A stretch of DNA of 39,731 nt from Bacillota bacterium (GCA_028708605.1 JAQVYS010000012.1:1-39731), one strand, 5' to 3'; shown: positions 1-7,378, numbered from the stretch's first letter. Translations and numbers: made by a program. The notes: generated by a model from the sequence alone, not told the origin.

Positions 1-1
1 T

Positions 2-37
2 AGTAAAATGGGGGGTTCGCTGCTACTAGGCAAATAG
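2..37 (+). CDS. possible 3' tail of an upstream gene (polA-like ending)
   Basis: Frame 2 reads an open tail ending KMGGSLLLGK followed by a stop. The spacing K-x-G-(6)-K resembles the usual C-terminus of bacterial DNA polymerase I (K-V-G-x-x-W-x-x-A-K), and polA often precedes mutM in Firmicutes. Only eleven residues are visible, so this is a guess from context and may be wrong. Confidence 0.2.
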   Translation, partial: SKMGGSLLLGK

Positions 38-53
38 CCTATGCAGTACTTTT

Positions 54-857
54 ATGCCTGAATTACCTGAAGTAGAGGTCATAAGACGGTTTTTAAACCT
101 CAATATAGTAAAAGAACAGATTGGTTTTGTCGATGTATTATACGAAAAATCGATAGAATGTGCTGGTAGTTTTGGTGTAAGCACTCTGTATGACCAAACT
201 GTAAATTTTGTTAATCGAAAAGGTAAATATTTGCACCTCGGGTTAGATAATAATGATTTGGTGATCCACCTACGGATGACAGGGCAGCTTTATTTTGAGC
301 CCGATACTATTCCCAAAGATCACATAAGATGGGTATTTAACTTTAAAAGTGGGAAAAAGCTCTATTTTAGGGATGTTCGTAAGTTCGGTCGGTTAATCAT
401 TTATCCTAAAGGTGAACTAGAGTTTTGTAAAAATGCGGATATTGGCTTTGAACCTTGGGAGATGCCTTTAGATACTTGGGGCGAAAAATTGAAAACAGAA
501 AGAGCTATTAAAATAGTCTTACTAGATCAGCATGTAATAGCTGGCATCGGCAATATTTACGCTGATGAAGCCCTGTATCTTAGTGGTATTCATCCTGAAA
601 GGAAAGCCTCTAGTTTAGCTCACACTGAAGCTAAGGATCTCCTAAAGGCAATTAGAATAGTTTTAGATCAGGGGATAAGGTACGGGGGAACGACTTTCCG
701 TGACTACCTAGGAGGAGATGGCAAAAAGGGAGCTATGCAAGACCATCTCTATGTCTATCAAAAGACAGGTTCCAATTGTCTAAGGTGTTCTAGGCCTATT
801 AGTAGAATTAAAGTTGGTGGTCGTTCTAGCCATTTTTGCTCTAATTGTCAGAGTTAG
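54..857 (+). CDS. mutM: formamidopyrimidine-DNA glycosylase (Fpg/MutM)
   Basis: Bifunctional glycosylase/AP lyase that excises 8-oxoguanine and ring-opened purines in base excision repair. The protein begins MPELPEVE; after Met removal the N-terminal proline is the nucleophile, which fixes this start even though no clear Shine-Dalgarno precedes it. The beta-elimination lysine lies in RKGKYL (about K58), and the C-terminal zinc finger has four cysteines (about C242, C245, C262, C265). The 267 residues match the family length. The perR reading frame begins about 84 bases after the stop on the same strand, so an oxidative-damage repair gene sits next to a peroxide regulator. The extreme C-terminus (SNCQS) is short, as in many family members. 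Confidence 0.95.
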   Translation: MPELPEVEVIRRFLNLNIVKEQIGFVDVLYEKSIECAGSFGVSTLYDQTVNFVNRKGKYLHLGLDNNDLVIHLRMTGQLYFEPDTIPKDHIRWVFNFKSGKKLYFRDVRKFGRLIIYPKGELEFCKNADIGFEPWEMPLDTWGEKLKTERAIKIVLLDQHVIAGIGNIYADEALYLSGIHPERKASSLAHTEAKDLLKAIRIVLDQGIRYGGTTFRDYLGGDGKKGAMQDHLYVYQKTGSNCLRCSRPISRIKVGGRSSHFCSNCQS

Positions 858-905
858 ACAGAAGCTTCAACTTTATAAGATATAACAACCGAATTCTAGT
901 TGGCG

Positions 906-919
906 GTAGTAATTACTAC
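906..919. promoter_or_regulatory. perfect 14-bp palindrome upstream of perR, candidate operator
   Basis: GTAGTAATTACTAC is an exact palindrome located just before the ribosome binding site of the PerR-type gene. Fur/PerR proteins commonly autoregulate through AT-rich inverted repeats, and the TAGTAATTACTA core is of that kind although it does not match the Bacillus Per box exactly. Possible -10 hexamers (TATAAG, TATAAC) lie at about 873-886, so a bound dimer would block early transcription. Binding by this protein is inferred. Confidence 0.45.
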
Positions 920-940
920 TACTTAGGAGGTTTACCTTTA

Positions 941-1339
941 GTGGAGAAAAAGCCAGTACGCATGACAGAGCAACGCAAGTTGATTTTGCAAATACTCCGT
1001 AACACAAAATCTCATCCTACTGCAGATTGGATCTACCAAGAAACAAGAAAAGTAAAACCTAACATCAGCTTAGGAACTGTTTATAGAAACTTAGGTGTGT
1101 TAGTTGATGCAGGTGAGATTTTAGAAATGGATTTTGGTAGTGGATATAGTCGTTATGATGGCAACCCTCGCAATCATTATCACTTTAAATGCCGCAAATG
1201 TGGCAGAATGTATGACGTGGAACTTGAAACGATAAGAAACTTAAACAAAATCGTTGAAGAGTCTTTAGATGCTAAAATTGAAGACCATAGACTAGAATTC
1301 TATGGTGTATGTAGTAAGTGCTTAAAAGATCAAGATTAA
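941..1339 (+). CDS. perR: PerR-type peroxide-responsive repressor (Fur family)
   Basis: Dimeric metal-dependent repressor. The GTG at 941 follows TAGGAGG at optimal distance, giving 132 residues; a longer reading from the TTG at 845 would overlap mutM and lacks a binding site. Every PerR landmark of Bacillus subtilis is present with a constant offset of 12: regulatory metal ligands H25, D73, H79, H81 and D92 (H37, D85, H91, H93, D104 in B. subtilis) and structural zinc cysteines C84, C87, C124 and C127. The aspartate at position 92 favours a peroxide sensor over iron Fur or Zur. The winged-helix recognition segment is about residues 40-56 (SLGTVYRNL). A palindrome lies in the leader and an intrinsic terminator follows. 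Likely targets include oxidative-stress genes such as rubrerythrin at 23875, but no matching site is obvious there. Confidence 0.88.
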   Translation: MEKKPVRMTEQRKLILQILRNTKSHPTADWIYQETRKVKPNISLGTVYRNLGVLVDAGEILEMDFGSGYSRYDGNPRNHYHFKCRKCGRMYDVELETIRNLNKIVEESLDAKIEDHRLEFYGVCSKCLKDQD

Positions 1340-1362
1340 AGAGGCCTTTGGCCTCTTTTTTG
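1338..1362 (+). terminator. intrinsic terminator after perR
   Basis: The inverted repeat GAGGCC-TTT-GGCCTC (1341-1355), extended by flanking A/T pairs, is followed directly by a run of seven T. Confidence 0.9.
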
Positions 1363-1451
1363 GATAACATGTACTGGATTTGTTAAACAGGAGAAACTAA
1401 AACATTGTTAAATTAGATTAAATAGGAAAGTATCTGGCAGGAAGTGTTAAT

Positions 1452-2660
1452 ATGCAAGAACTCTTAACATCAACTAAACTTCTCTTTTTCTCATATTATC
1501 TAGCTTTTGGAGCATATAGCCCATATATAGTTCGTTATATGAGCAAAATCGGTCTCTCTGGAAAGCAGATCGGCTTCTTGCAAGGCTTTACATCGCTTTT
1601 AGGTTTTGTTTTACCACCACTATGGGGACTGTTCATTGATGTTAAACAAAATAAGAGACAATCTTTGGTCTTGGCCTTATCTGGTATGGCTATTGGTTTA
1701 ATGTGTTATTTTTTTAGCTCTAGTTTTTGGCCACTTCTTTTGGCTACCCTAGTATATGCTGCGTTTAATGCTCCTGTAATACCTCTTTTAGATAGTATTG
1801 CATTAGAGGCGGCAGATAAAACAAACAGTTATTATGGCAATATGAGGATGTTTGGGTCTTTAGGGTACGCTGTCTCTGCATCTTTTATGCCGTATATCTA
1901 TAATCATTTTGACAATCCAGGAAGTATTTTTCCAGTTTCTCTGATCTTTACTATTTTGACTATGTTTTTGATCTGCCGCTTATCTCCAAATAGCTTCTCT
2001 AGTGTAACAAGTAATCGTTCTAAGGCCTTTAAAAACTTAAGTGGCGATTTTGTTAAGTTAATTAAAAATCCAGCCTTTCTTGGTTTAATGTTAGTTGCAT
2101 TTATTAATCGGCTTGCTTTGGTACCCTATTATAGTTTTATCTCCTTGTATCTTGAAGGGTTAAATGCCACTAGTTTTATTGTTGGTTATGCCTGGGCTGT
2201 AGCTATTTTGGGTGAAATGGTTGTTTTGTTTAATTCAGAGAAGATGCTAAAGCGTCTCGGTGAAAAAAGACTCTTAGTAATTGCTCTTTTTCTCTCGAGC
2301 ATCCGCTGGATTATTTATGCAAAAGTGCAACTGCCTTGGGTTATCTTTAGTCTGCAGTGGCTTCATGGCTTTAGTTTTGCCGCAATCCACACAGTTACCG
2401 TTAAGCTTATACTGAAAATAGCCCCTCAAACGATGCAGGTCAGCGCTCAAAGCCTCTATTCTGCGTTTAATTTTGGCTTAGGTGGCTTTTTTGGCTCCTT
2501 AATTATGGGATTTCTTTTCGATTATTTTGGCGGTGCAAAGACGATAACTACCACGATGGGATCTCTTCTTCTTGTCTGTGCATCTGCAAGTTTTTTAGCA
2601 CTAACAGTTTGTATGATCTTTGTACAGGTTAAGGCACCAAAAAAGCAATCACTATCATAA
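1452..2660 (+). CDS. MFS transporter, MFS_1-like (LacY/HcaT-type)
   Basis: Polytopic inner-membrane protein of 402 residues with about twelve hydrophobic segments. The N-terminus (SYYLAFGAYSPYIVRYM) and the following loop IGLSGKQIGFLQG resemble the 3-phenylpropionate/nucleoside-symporter-like branch of the major facilitator superfamily. The loop GLFIDVKQNKR between helices 2 and 3 is the site of the classic MFS motif A. Substrate cannot be read from sequence. The ATG at 1452 has AGGAAG at fair distance. It is a single gene between the perR terminator and the convergent bioY, so neighbours give no functional hint. The downstream gap contains only a weak hairpin (about 2668-2690). Confidence 0.85.
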   Translation: MQELLTSTKLLFFSYYLAFGAYSPYIVRYMSKIGLSGKQIGFLQGFTSLLGFVLPPLWGLFIDVKQNKRQSLVLALSGMAIGLMCYFFSSSFWPLLLATLVYAAFNAPVIPLLDSIALEAADKTNSYYGNMRMFGSLGYAVSASFMPYIYNHFDNPGSIFPVSLIFTILTMFLICRLSPNSFSSVTSNRSKAFKNLSGDFVKLIKNPAFLGLMLVAFINRLALVPYYSFISLYLEGLNATSFIVGYAWAVAILGEMVVLFNSEKMLKRLGEKRLLVIALFLSSIRWIIYAKVQLPWVIFSLQWLHGFSFAAIHTVTVKLILKIAPQTMQVSAQSLYSAFNFGLGGFFGSLIMGFLFDYFGGAKTITTTMGSLLLVCASASFLALTVCMIFVQVKAPKKQSLS

Positions 2661-2721
2661 AAGTCATCTAGCCTATTTTTAGGATAGACTCTAATATTTT
2701 AGCATCGGAAAAAGACACTCC

Positions 2722-3231
2722 TTAAGCGAAGGTATTTACAGCAGAGACTCTCTTTGCTACTACAAAAGCGAGAGATGCTTTGATGATGTCTCCTAGAACA
2801 AACGGCAGCATACCGACTTTTAGAGCCTGCAAAAATGTGATGTTAGTTACGATTGCAAGTTGGAAACTACCGATTAAGTAGACTACAATAGTAAAAAGAA
2901 TGATTCCAAGCAGAGGTTTTTGTTTAGCTGATAACCAGCTTAAGATTAGAACCCCAAGAAGAAAGCTTGAGAGGTAACCCCCTGTGGGACCAAACAGAAC
3001 CCCGATGCCGCTTTGACCGCCACTAAAAACAGGTAAACCGATTATTCCAAGAGTAAGATAAAGGCTTACAGCTAAGGCTGCATCTTTAGGTTTTAAAACT
3101 AGCCCCGCGACAAGAATAGCAAGTGTTTGACCAGTAATTGGAACGCCCCAAGGAGTAGGAACATAGATAAACGTAAATGCACAGATTAAGGTAGCGAACA
3201 TGGCAATATTTGCGATTTTTCGTATTGACAA
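2722..3231 (-). CDS. bioY: BioY, substrate-binding S component of an ECF biotin importer
   Basis: Integral membrane protein of 169 residues with about six helices that captures biotin for an energy-coupling-factor transporter. It carries the BioY signatures TPWGVPITGQTLAIL near residues 26-40 and a Gly-rich stretch, GPTGGYLSSF, near residues 81-90. The start is a TTG at 3231, set by AAAGGAGG about seven bases upstream. No ATPase or EcfT gene is adjacent, so it is a stand-alone group II type sharing a common energising module. Upstream, a BirA operator overlaps a strong promoter, so expression should fall when biotin is plentiful. No biotin biosynthesis genes are in the window, which is compatible with biotin scavenging. 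Confidence 0.95.
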   Translation of the reverse strand: MSIRKIANIAMFATLICAFTFIYVPTPWGVPITGQTLAILVAGLVLKPKDAALAVSLYLTLGIIGLPVFSGGQSGIGVLFGPTGGYLSSFLLGVLILSWLSAKQKPLLGIILFTIVVYLIGSFQLAIVTNITFLQALKVGMLPFVLGDIIKASLAFVVAKRVSAVNTFA

Positions 3232-3254
3232 ACCAAAAACCTCCTTTAGTGGTT

Positions 3255-3283
3255 ATTGTAAGCTGAGAATTAAGAGTTGTCAA
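3255..3283 (-). promoter_or_regulatory. sigma-A promoter of bioY
   Basis: On the minus strand TTGACA (3278-3283) and TACAAT (3255-3260) are separated by exactly 17 bases. The -35 hexamer lies inside one arm of the BirA operator. Confidence 0.8.
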
Positions 3284-3307
3284 CCCAAAAATATTTGAGG
3301 CTAACAA
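3277..3307 (-). promoter_or_regulatory. BirA operator (biotin-responsive) upstream of bioY
   Basis: On the minus strand TTGTTAGCC and GGTTGACAA form a near-perfect inverted repeat with a 13-base spacer (15 bases between eight-base arms). This matches the Firmicutes BirA operator architecture, TTGTTAAC-N15-GTTAACAA. The 3' arm contains the -35 box, so holo-BirA binding would exclude RNA polymerase. Confidence 0.85.
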
Positions 3308-3414
3308 TACGACGTTCTGGGATAAAAGAAACCATATAGTGTCGATGTAGCTTTTGCTCTTAGGCCTTGCCTCTTTAGTGTTTTCTTTTAAACAAAAAAA
3401 GACTTCAAAAGAAA

Positions 3415-4338
3415 GTGGCGATTTTGATGAAAACCACGGTTGATACTGTTGCAGTTGTGCAGTGGCGGTTAGATCTTGCAGATTTTGCTTCAGTAGAGGC
3501 GTTTGGTAAGAAACTTGATGAGGTGCTTTTTAAAATTAGATGTAGCAGTAAAGAAAACTTATTGGTTGCATTTCCAGAGGATCTGGTGACTTTTGGGATT
3601 CTAACAGAGTTAAAAGCTGCTGGAATTGAGAATGTAGGCCTTGAAGAGGCACTAAGAAAGTATGTAAATAAAAAGCTTTTTCGTCTTGTCATCCCAAAAA
3701 TAAGGATGGGCACTTGGGTAGGAGCAGTTTTTAATAACTCAACGAATCTCATGGAAGAATATTTCTCTTTATATGAAGAAGCAGCACAAAAATATAACTG
3801 CTTTATCGTAGCAGGAAGTGGTCTGGTAGCAGATGGTAGAGAAATCTATAACGAAGCTAGAGGCTATGGCAAAAACAACTCTAAAACTATCCAAAGAAAA
3901 GTACATTTAATTGATCTAGAAGGCAAAGATGGACTTGGGCTTACTCCTGCTTCACTAGATGATATTAGTCTATGGCAAACCTCTATGGGGACTGTTGGGG
4001 TAGCTATATGTTATGATGGCTTTTTTCAAGATATCCGAGATAAGCTTCAAGACTGCGATATTTTCGTTCAGCCATCTGCCAATCCTGGTCCATGGACAAA
4101 GGAGCAACAGGTTGACTGGTTACTCAGTGCTTACGAGTCAGTGCAATCTGTAAGCCATGTGGTACTTAATCCCATGCTAACAGGAAAAGTGTTAGGAATC
4201 GAGTTTTTCGGACAGAGTTCAATTTTAGTAAGAGGTGAAAACAGGAATCTAGGTTATCTTGATACTGGAGCACTACCTAATTTTGTTCAGATTGCAAAAA
4301 ATCCCGTAGAAGAAGAGATTCTAATGTGGCACTTGTAA
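3415..4338 (+). CDS. carbon-nitrogen hydrolase (nitrilase superfamily amidase)
   Basis: Cytosolic hydrolase of amides or nitriles with the family's Glu-Lys-Cys triad: E55 in VAFPED, K162 in QRKVHL and nucleophile C199 in GVAICYDG. The length of 307 residues suits a single-domain nitrilase-fold enzyme. Spacing between the Glu and Lys motifs is slightly long because of a helical stretch at about residues 60-95. Substrate cannot be assigned. The GTG at 3415 is used here, but no good ribosome site is visible and the ATG at 3427 is an alternative. It is divergent from bioY and followed by a hairpin, so it is probably monocistronic. No signal peptide is evident. Confidence 0.82.
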   Translation: MAILMKTTVDTVAVVQWRLDLADFASVEAFGKKLDEVLFKIRCSSKENLLVAFPEDLVTFGILTELKAAGIENVGLEEALRKYVNKKLFRLVIPKIRMGTWVGAVFNNSTNLMEEYFSLYEEAAQKYNCFIVAGSGLVADGREIYNEARGYGKNNSKTIQRKVHLIDLEGKDGLGLTPASLDDISLWQTSMGTVGVAICYDGFFQDIRDKLQDCDIFVQPSANPGPWTKEQQVDWLLSAYESVQSVSHVVLNPMLTGKVLGIEFFGQSSILVRGENRNLGYLDTGALPNFVQIAKNPVEEEILMWHL

Positions 4339-4343
4339 CATTA

Positions 4344-4368
4344 AAGAGAGCCAGTAGATGGCTCTCTT
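4344..4368. terminator. bidirectional hairpin between convergent genes
   Basis: The nine-base perfect stem AAGAGAGCC / GGCTCTCTT has a seven-base loop. The T-rich flank is better on the minus strand (CTTTAATGTT), so it probably ends both the nitrilase-family gene and the CAP-protein gene. Confidence 0.6.
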
Positions 4369-4392
4369 GGTTAGTTGGGGTATTAGGTGAAA

Positions 4393-5025
4393 TTATCTGT
4401 TTGCAAATAACTGAACTTGCAAGTACCCACCTTTTCCATTTGGGATAATTGCAATACCTACGTGAGTAAAATCTTTCCGCAGGATATTACTTTTGTGGCT
4501 ATAGCTATTCATAAGATACATATGAGCCTCGAGAACGCTTCTAGCACCATACTGTAGGTTCTCGCTGGCACTCTTATAAGTGATATTGTAAGACTTAAGG
4601 CTTGTCCAAGGCGAACCTAGATCCGGGATCACATGAGAAATTGTGTTTGTATCTAGCATATGCTGAGCTCTCTTTTTAGCAAGTGCGTTTAGATACTGGT
4701 CCTCTTTAAGTGGAGTTGCACTGACCTTTGCTCTGTCGTTATTGATAGCATTAAGGCTCGATTTTTCTAATTCAGTCATCGTAATAGGTTGTAGGGTTGT
4801 TGAAGTAGGTGGTGGGGTAGGAGTTGGATCTGTAGCAGGTGGCGGATCTGTAGGTTTAGGATTAGTAGGTGGAGTCGGTGTAACAGAATCTGCGGGAATC
4901 CATGAATACCAAGGGAATCTGCTGAAAGTGTAAGCAGAAACCATTGGGGCTGCACTAACCATCAAAAGCAGAATTAATACGAAAAAATAGGATTTATATA
5001 ATCTGCTTGTCCTTTTCTTTGACAA
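4393..5025 (-). CDS. secreted CAP/SCP-domain protein
   Basis: Exported protein of 210 residues. A basic N-terminus and hydrophobic helix (about residues 10-30, ending VSA) form a signal peptide. Residues 45-80 are a Pro/Thr linker with repeated TPP and DPTP units, and residues 85-210 are a CAP domain of the bacterial YkwD/SafA-associated type. CAP signatures include ENLQYG and the HKSNILRKDFTHVGIAI block near the C-terminus. The biochemical role of bacterial CAP proteins is mostly unknown; some are spore- or cell-wall-associated. GGAGGTGA at 5031-5037 sets the TTG start at 5025; the TTG fifteen bases upstream overlaps that site and is unlikely. A good sigma-A promoter lies just upstream, so it is probably expressed in vegetative cells. 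Confidence 0.85.
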   Translation of the reverse strand: MSKKRTSRLYKSYFFVLILLLMVSAAPMVSAYTFSRFPWYSWIPADSVTPTPPTNPKPTDPPPATDPTPTPPPTSTTLQPITMTELEKSSLNAINNDRAKVSATPLKEDQYLNALAKKRAQHMLDTNTISHVIPDLGSPWTSLKSYNITYKSASENLQYGARSVLEAHMYLMNSYSHKSNILRKDFTHVGIAIIPNGKGGYLQVQLFANR

Positions 5026-5050
5026 GACAATCACCTCCAATGTCTTTTAA

Positions 5051-5079
5051 AGTATAAAACTATTAAGGAGGAGTCTCAA
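5051..5079 (-). promoter_or_regulatory. sigma-A promoter of the CAP-domain gene
   Basis: On the minus strand TTGAGA (5074-5079), a 17-base spacer and TATACT (5051-5056) each match the consensus at five of six positions, about 25 bases before the start codon. Confidence 0.7.
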
Positions 5080-5204
5080 ACGTTGCAAAAGAGGATTAGG
5101 AGGTGTTAATCTGAAAAAGTGATAATATGCACTTTACTAAACAAAAACCGTTAAGTTTTCGACCTCATACCATAATTAAAGAAGGAAGTTATTTAAGTGC
5201 AAAG

Positions 5205-5240
5205 ATAAGAAAAAGCGGGTCCGCTTACGCGGACCTGCTT
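5205..5240 (-). terminator. intrinsic terminator of the coat-like gene
   Basis: A 12-base stem (5213-5224 with 5229-5240, one G-U pair) with a four-base loop is followed on the minus strand by TTTTTCTTATC. It lies just after the stop at 5243. Confidence 0.88.
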
Positions 5241-5242
5241 CT

Positions 5243-5890
5243 TTAGAGAAGTTCTTCCTGTTGTGGAAGGTTAAATGGTGGGTAGGGAGTTGCTTCTGGA
5301 TCGAGGAACTCGATACATGGGTTAGGTGCCTGAGTGGTGATTTCAGGCCACAAGCACTCGCCATATTCTTTGATGCAGAGCTCTGCTTGTGCGTGGACTT
5401 TCACTTGGATAAAGGCGCCGAAGTAGCAAGAAACGATTACGTCATTGTTTGTGGAAAATGGTGGCAGACAAAAATCTAGACACTCGCAACGAACTTCTGC
5501 CAAGACATCCATATTTGGATCTGGTACATATAAAACGAACTCAACAGTCCAAGGGACTTGGCGAATGAATTCGTATTGTACACCATTACCATCAGCAACT
5601 ACAAATCTTACATTGCATGCAACTGTTGCAGATACGAATGCAAGTGGAGGAATGGTGCCAGGAATTGGAGTAATGTTAGTAGCAATAACTGTACTACTAT
5701 TGGGGACAATCTCACAGACAAGTACCTGATATGGACCTGCATTAGGTGGTACAGGAGGAGTAGCATCGAATTGTCTTAACTCACATAATCTTGTGCGTCT
5801 TGCATCGTAGACTTTATCGACGATAAGACAGACACGAGCTGGTTCTCGATATTCAGGACACCCAGTTACAGGAACAAACTTATCAACCAT
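5243..5890 (-). CDS. uncharacterised protein resembling clostridial coat-like proteins
   Basis: Protein of 215 residues with no signal peptide or membrane helix. It is rich in Val, Pro, Cys and acidic residues and looks all-beta. The N-terminal pattern CLIVDKVYDARRTRLCEL resembles a widespread uncharacterised clostridial family with a VDKVYDSCR-x-x-DCLE motif that I associate with spore surface or sporulation, although here the motif Cys is replaced (DARR). Further cysteines occur in ECLDFCLPP and ELCIKEYGECLWP. The ATG at 5890 is about ten bases after AAAGGTGAG; a GTG at 5905 lies inside that binding site and is less likely. It has its own terminator and no obvious sigma-A promoter, which would fit control by another sigma factor. 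Function is unknown. Confidence 0.6.
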   Translation of the reverse strand: MVDKFVPVTGCPEYREPARVCLIVDKVYDARRTRLCELRQFDATPPVPPNAGPYQVLVCEIVPNSSTVIATNITPIPGTIPPLAFVSATVACNVRFVVADGNGVQYEFIRQVPWTVEFVLYVPDPNMDVLAEVRCECLDFCLPPFSTNNDVIVSCYFGAFIQVKVHAQAELCIKEYGECLWPEITTQAPNPCIEFLDPEATPYPPFNLPQQEELL

Positions 5891-6291
5891 ATACTCATAT
5901 CTCACCTTTCTTTTTCTTCACACGGCAGACTTGCCATGTTCAACACATACTATGCTTGCTAAAGACTCCGCGAAATATGAGAATGCTCCTATTTATAGGC
6001 ATTTGGGAAAGAACTGAATATTAGATTAAACTATGATCTCAAAGCTTAGGTAATTTGAAACTTCCTTACTACCTCAATTGAAGTGTTATGGTTCTTTTAA
6101 AAAGAGACGATCTAAAAAAGGCTTTAATAGAGAAATTAAACTTTTAAATTGTGTTTTGGAGTAGATTAGAGTTAATGTAAGAATAGAGTATAATTAACCA
6201 ATTGGTAAATTTTGAGATTTATCGAGGAATTAGCTTAGTTTAGTGGAATAGAAGAACAAAGACTTGACAAAGTGAAGGGAGGGTATGCAGA
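5891..6291. other. 401-base divergent intergenic region
   Basis: It separates the coat-like gene (minus) from rex (plus). It holds the rex promoter and palindrome near 6189-6211 and a separate short palindrome CCTATTTATAGG at 5988-5999. No RNA gene is recognisable. A 19-codon ORF at 6088-6147 lacks a ribosome site and is not called. Confidence 0.6.
6189..6211 (+). promoter_or_regulatory. rex -10 element overlapped by a 20-bp palindrome
   Basis: A perfect TATAAT at 6189-6194, with a weak -35 (TTAGAG, 6166-6171), runs into a 20-base imperfect palindrome at 6192-6211. Its core is ACCAATTGGT and only one symmetric pair is mismatched. The position over the -10 and start point suits an operator. 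It does not look like the known Rex sites (TTGTGAAN4TTCACAA or TTGTTAAN4TTAACAA), so the regulator is unknown. Confidence 0.5.
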
Positions 6292-6933
6292 ATGAAGAAA
6301 AACGATGGTAAACAGATTCCTCAAAGAGTCGTTTCAAGACTAGCCATGTATTTTAGAGTCTTAACTCAACTTGATGCTTCAGGAATAGAACGGATATCCT
6401 CTCGTGAACTAGGCGAGATGATGAGTATAACGCCGTCACAGATTAGACAAGATCTAAGCTATTTTGGTGAATTTGGACAACAAGGATATGGCTACAAAGT
6501 AAGGTTTTTACATGAAGAGATATCTAAGATATTAGGGCTAAAAGAAAAGCACTCTATGATCTTAATCGGTGTAGGAAACTTAGGAAGGGCGATCGCAAGC
6601 TATACAAACTTCCGAAACAGAGGATTTTACTTAGTTGCGGCATTTGATGTTAGGGAAGAGATTATTGGCAAGAGATTTAGCGACCTTATCATAAAGCCTA
6701 TGGATGAGTTGGCTCAGTATTTAGATGAAAATCATGTTGATATCGGTATTTTAACTGTTCCTGCATCCCAAGCTCAAGAAATTGCAGATTGTCTAGTTGA
6801 AAAAGACATTAAAGGCATCTGGAATTTTGCTCCTGTTAAGCTAGTTGTTCCAGAGGACGTAGTGGTAGAGCATGTGCATATTAGTGACAGTCTATATTCT
6901 TTAAGTTTTCGCTTGAGAGAACAAGATAGTTAA
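6292..6933 (+). CDS. rex: redox-sensing transcriptional repressor Rex
   Basis: Cytosolic NADH/NAD+-responsive repressor of fermentation and respiration genes. The N-terminal winged helix (about residues 12-65) includes IPQRVVSRLAMYFR and the recognition segment SITPSQIRQDLSYFGEFG. The Rossmann domain begins with GVGNLGRA at 93-100, and the C-terminal domain-swap helix covers about residues 195-213. At 213 residues it is full length. GGGAGG lies eight bases before the ATG. It is monocistronic, with a strong terminator right after the stop. Likely targets in an anaerobe include dehydrogenases, but I found no canonical Rex site upstream of gdhA or other genes here. Confidence 0.96.
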   Translation: MKKNDGKQIPQRVVSRLAMYFRVLTQLDASGIERISSRELGEMMSITPSQIRQDLSYFGEFGQQGYGYKVRFLHEEISKILGLKEKHSMILIGVGNLGRAIASYTNFRNRGFYLVAAFDVREEIIGKRFSDLIIKPMDELAQYLDENHVDIGILTVPASQAQEIADCLVEKDIKGIWNFAPVKLVVPEDVVVEHVHISDSLYSLSFRLREQDS

Positions 6934-6935
6934 GC

Positions 6936-6960
6936 GGCGCAGTAACTGCGCCTTTTTTTT
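6936..6960 (+). terminator. intrinsic terminator after rex
   Basis: The seven-base GC-rich stem GGCGCAG / CTGCGCC with a TAA loop is followed by eight T. Confidence 0.93.
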
Positions 6961-7000
6961 AAAAACCAAAAACTCTACTATATATTAAGTAGTAAAGATA

Positions 7001-7029
7001 TTGCTCTTAGTTATGGGCTTTGTTACAAT
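7001..7029 (+). promoter_or_regulatory. probable promoter of yhbY
   Basis: TTGCTC (7001-7006) and TACAAT (7024-7029) are 17 bases apart and about 55 bases upstream of the start codon. The -35 is weak. Confidence 0.5.
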
Positions 7030-7084
7030 CTAATTGAAATAATAGTGGTAGATTTTGAAACAGACTACATTTAGGAGGACTAAC

Positions 7085-7378
7085 ATGCTTACAAGCAAAC
7101 AAAGAGCTTACTTAAGAGGACTTGCAAATACCGAGGATGCTATTATCCAAATCGGCAAAGAAAATGTGACAGATGGTACGGTAAGCTTAGTAGATGAGGC
7201 TCTTAAGGCAAGAGAGCTTGTTAAAATCAGAGTGTTAAAGACAGCTAGCGACGACGCTAAAGATATTGCACAAACTTTAGTTGCTAGACTTCCAGGAACC
7301 GAGATTATTCATGTCTTAGGCCGAGTGATAGTGCTTTTTAGATTTAACGTAGAGAAACCACAGATAATCCTACCATAG
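7085..7378 (+). CDS. yhbY: YhbY family RNA-binding protein (CRM domain)
   Basis: Small 97-residue protein made entirely of a CRM domain. YhbY associates with pre-50S ribosomal particles and is thought to assist 23S rRNA or ribosome maturation. The N-terminus LTSKQRAYLRGLAN and the QIGKENVT loop, followed by VDEALKARELVKIRVL, match the family closely. The usual C-terminal GxxG-like loop is LGRVIVLFR. The ATG at 7085 follows TAGGAGG; the upstream TTG at 7055 would add ten unconserved residues. A weak hairpin (7364-7387) spans the stop codon, and the MFS gene starts 49 bases further on, so read-through is possible. Confidence 0.92.
   Translation: MLTSKQRAYLRGLANTEDAIIQIGKENVTDGTVSLVDEALKARELVKIRVLKTASDDAKDIAQTLVARLPGTEIIHVLGRVIVLFRFNVEKPQIILP

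Noticed and set aside
845-940. Longer N-terminus for the PerR-type gene
   Set aside because: It overlaps mutM, reads through the palindrome and the AGGAGG site, and adds residues absent from the family.
1380-1412. Two direct copies of TTGTTAAA 25 bases apart, resembling BirA half-sites
   Set aside because: They are direct, not inverted, and lie upstream of an MFS gene with no biotin link; AT-rich chance is likely.
5127-5246. 39-codon plus-strand ORF (starts MHFTKQKPLS)
   Set aside because: No ribosome site close to the ATG, and its 3' third is the terminator of the coat-like gene read backwards.
6088-6147. 19-codon plus-strand ORF (starts MVLLKRDDLK) before rex
   Set aside because: Basic, helix-like composition is suggestive, but there is no convincing ribosome site or promoter.
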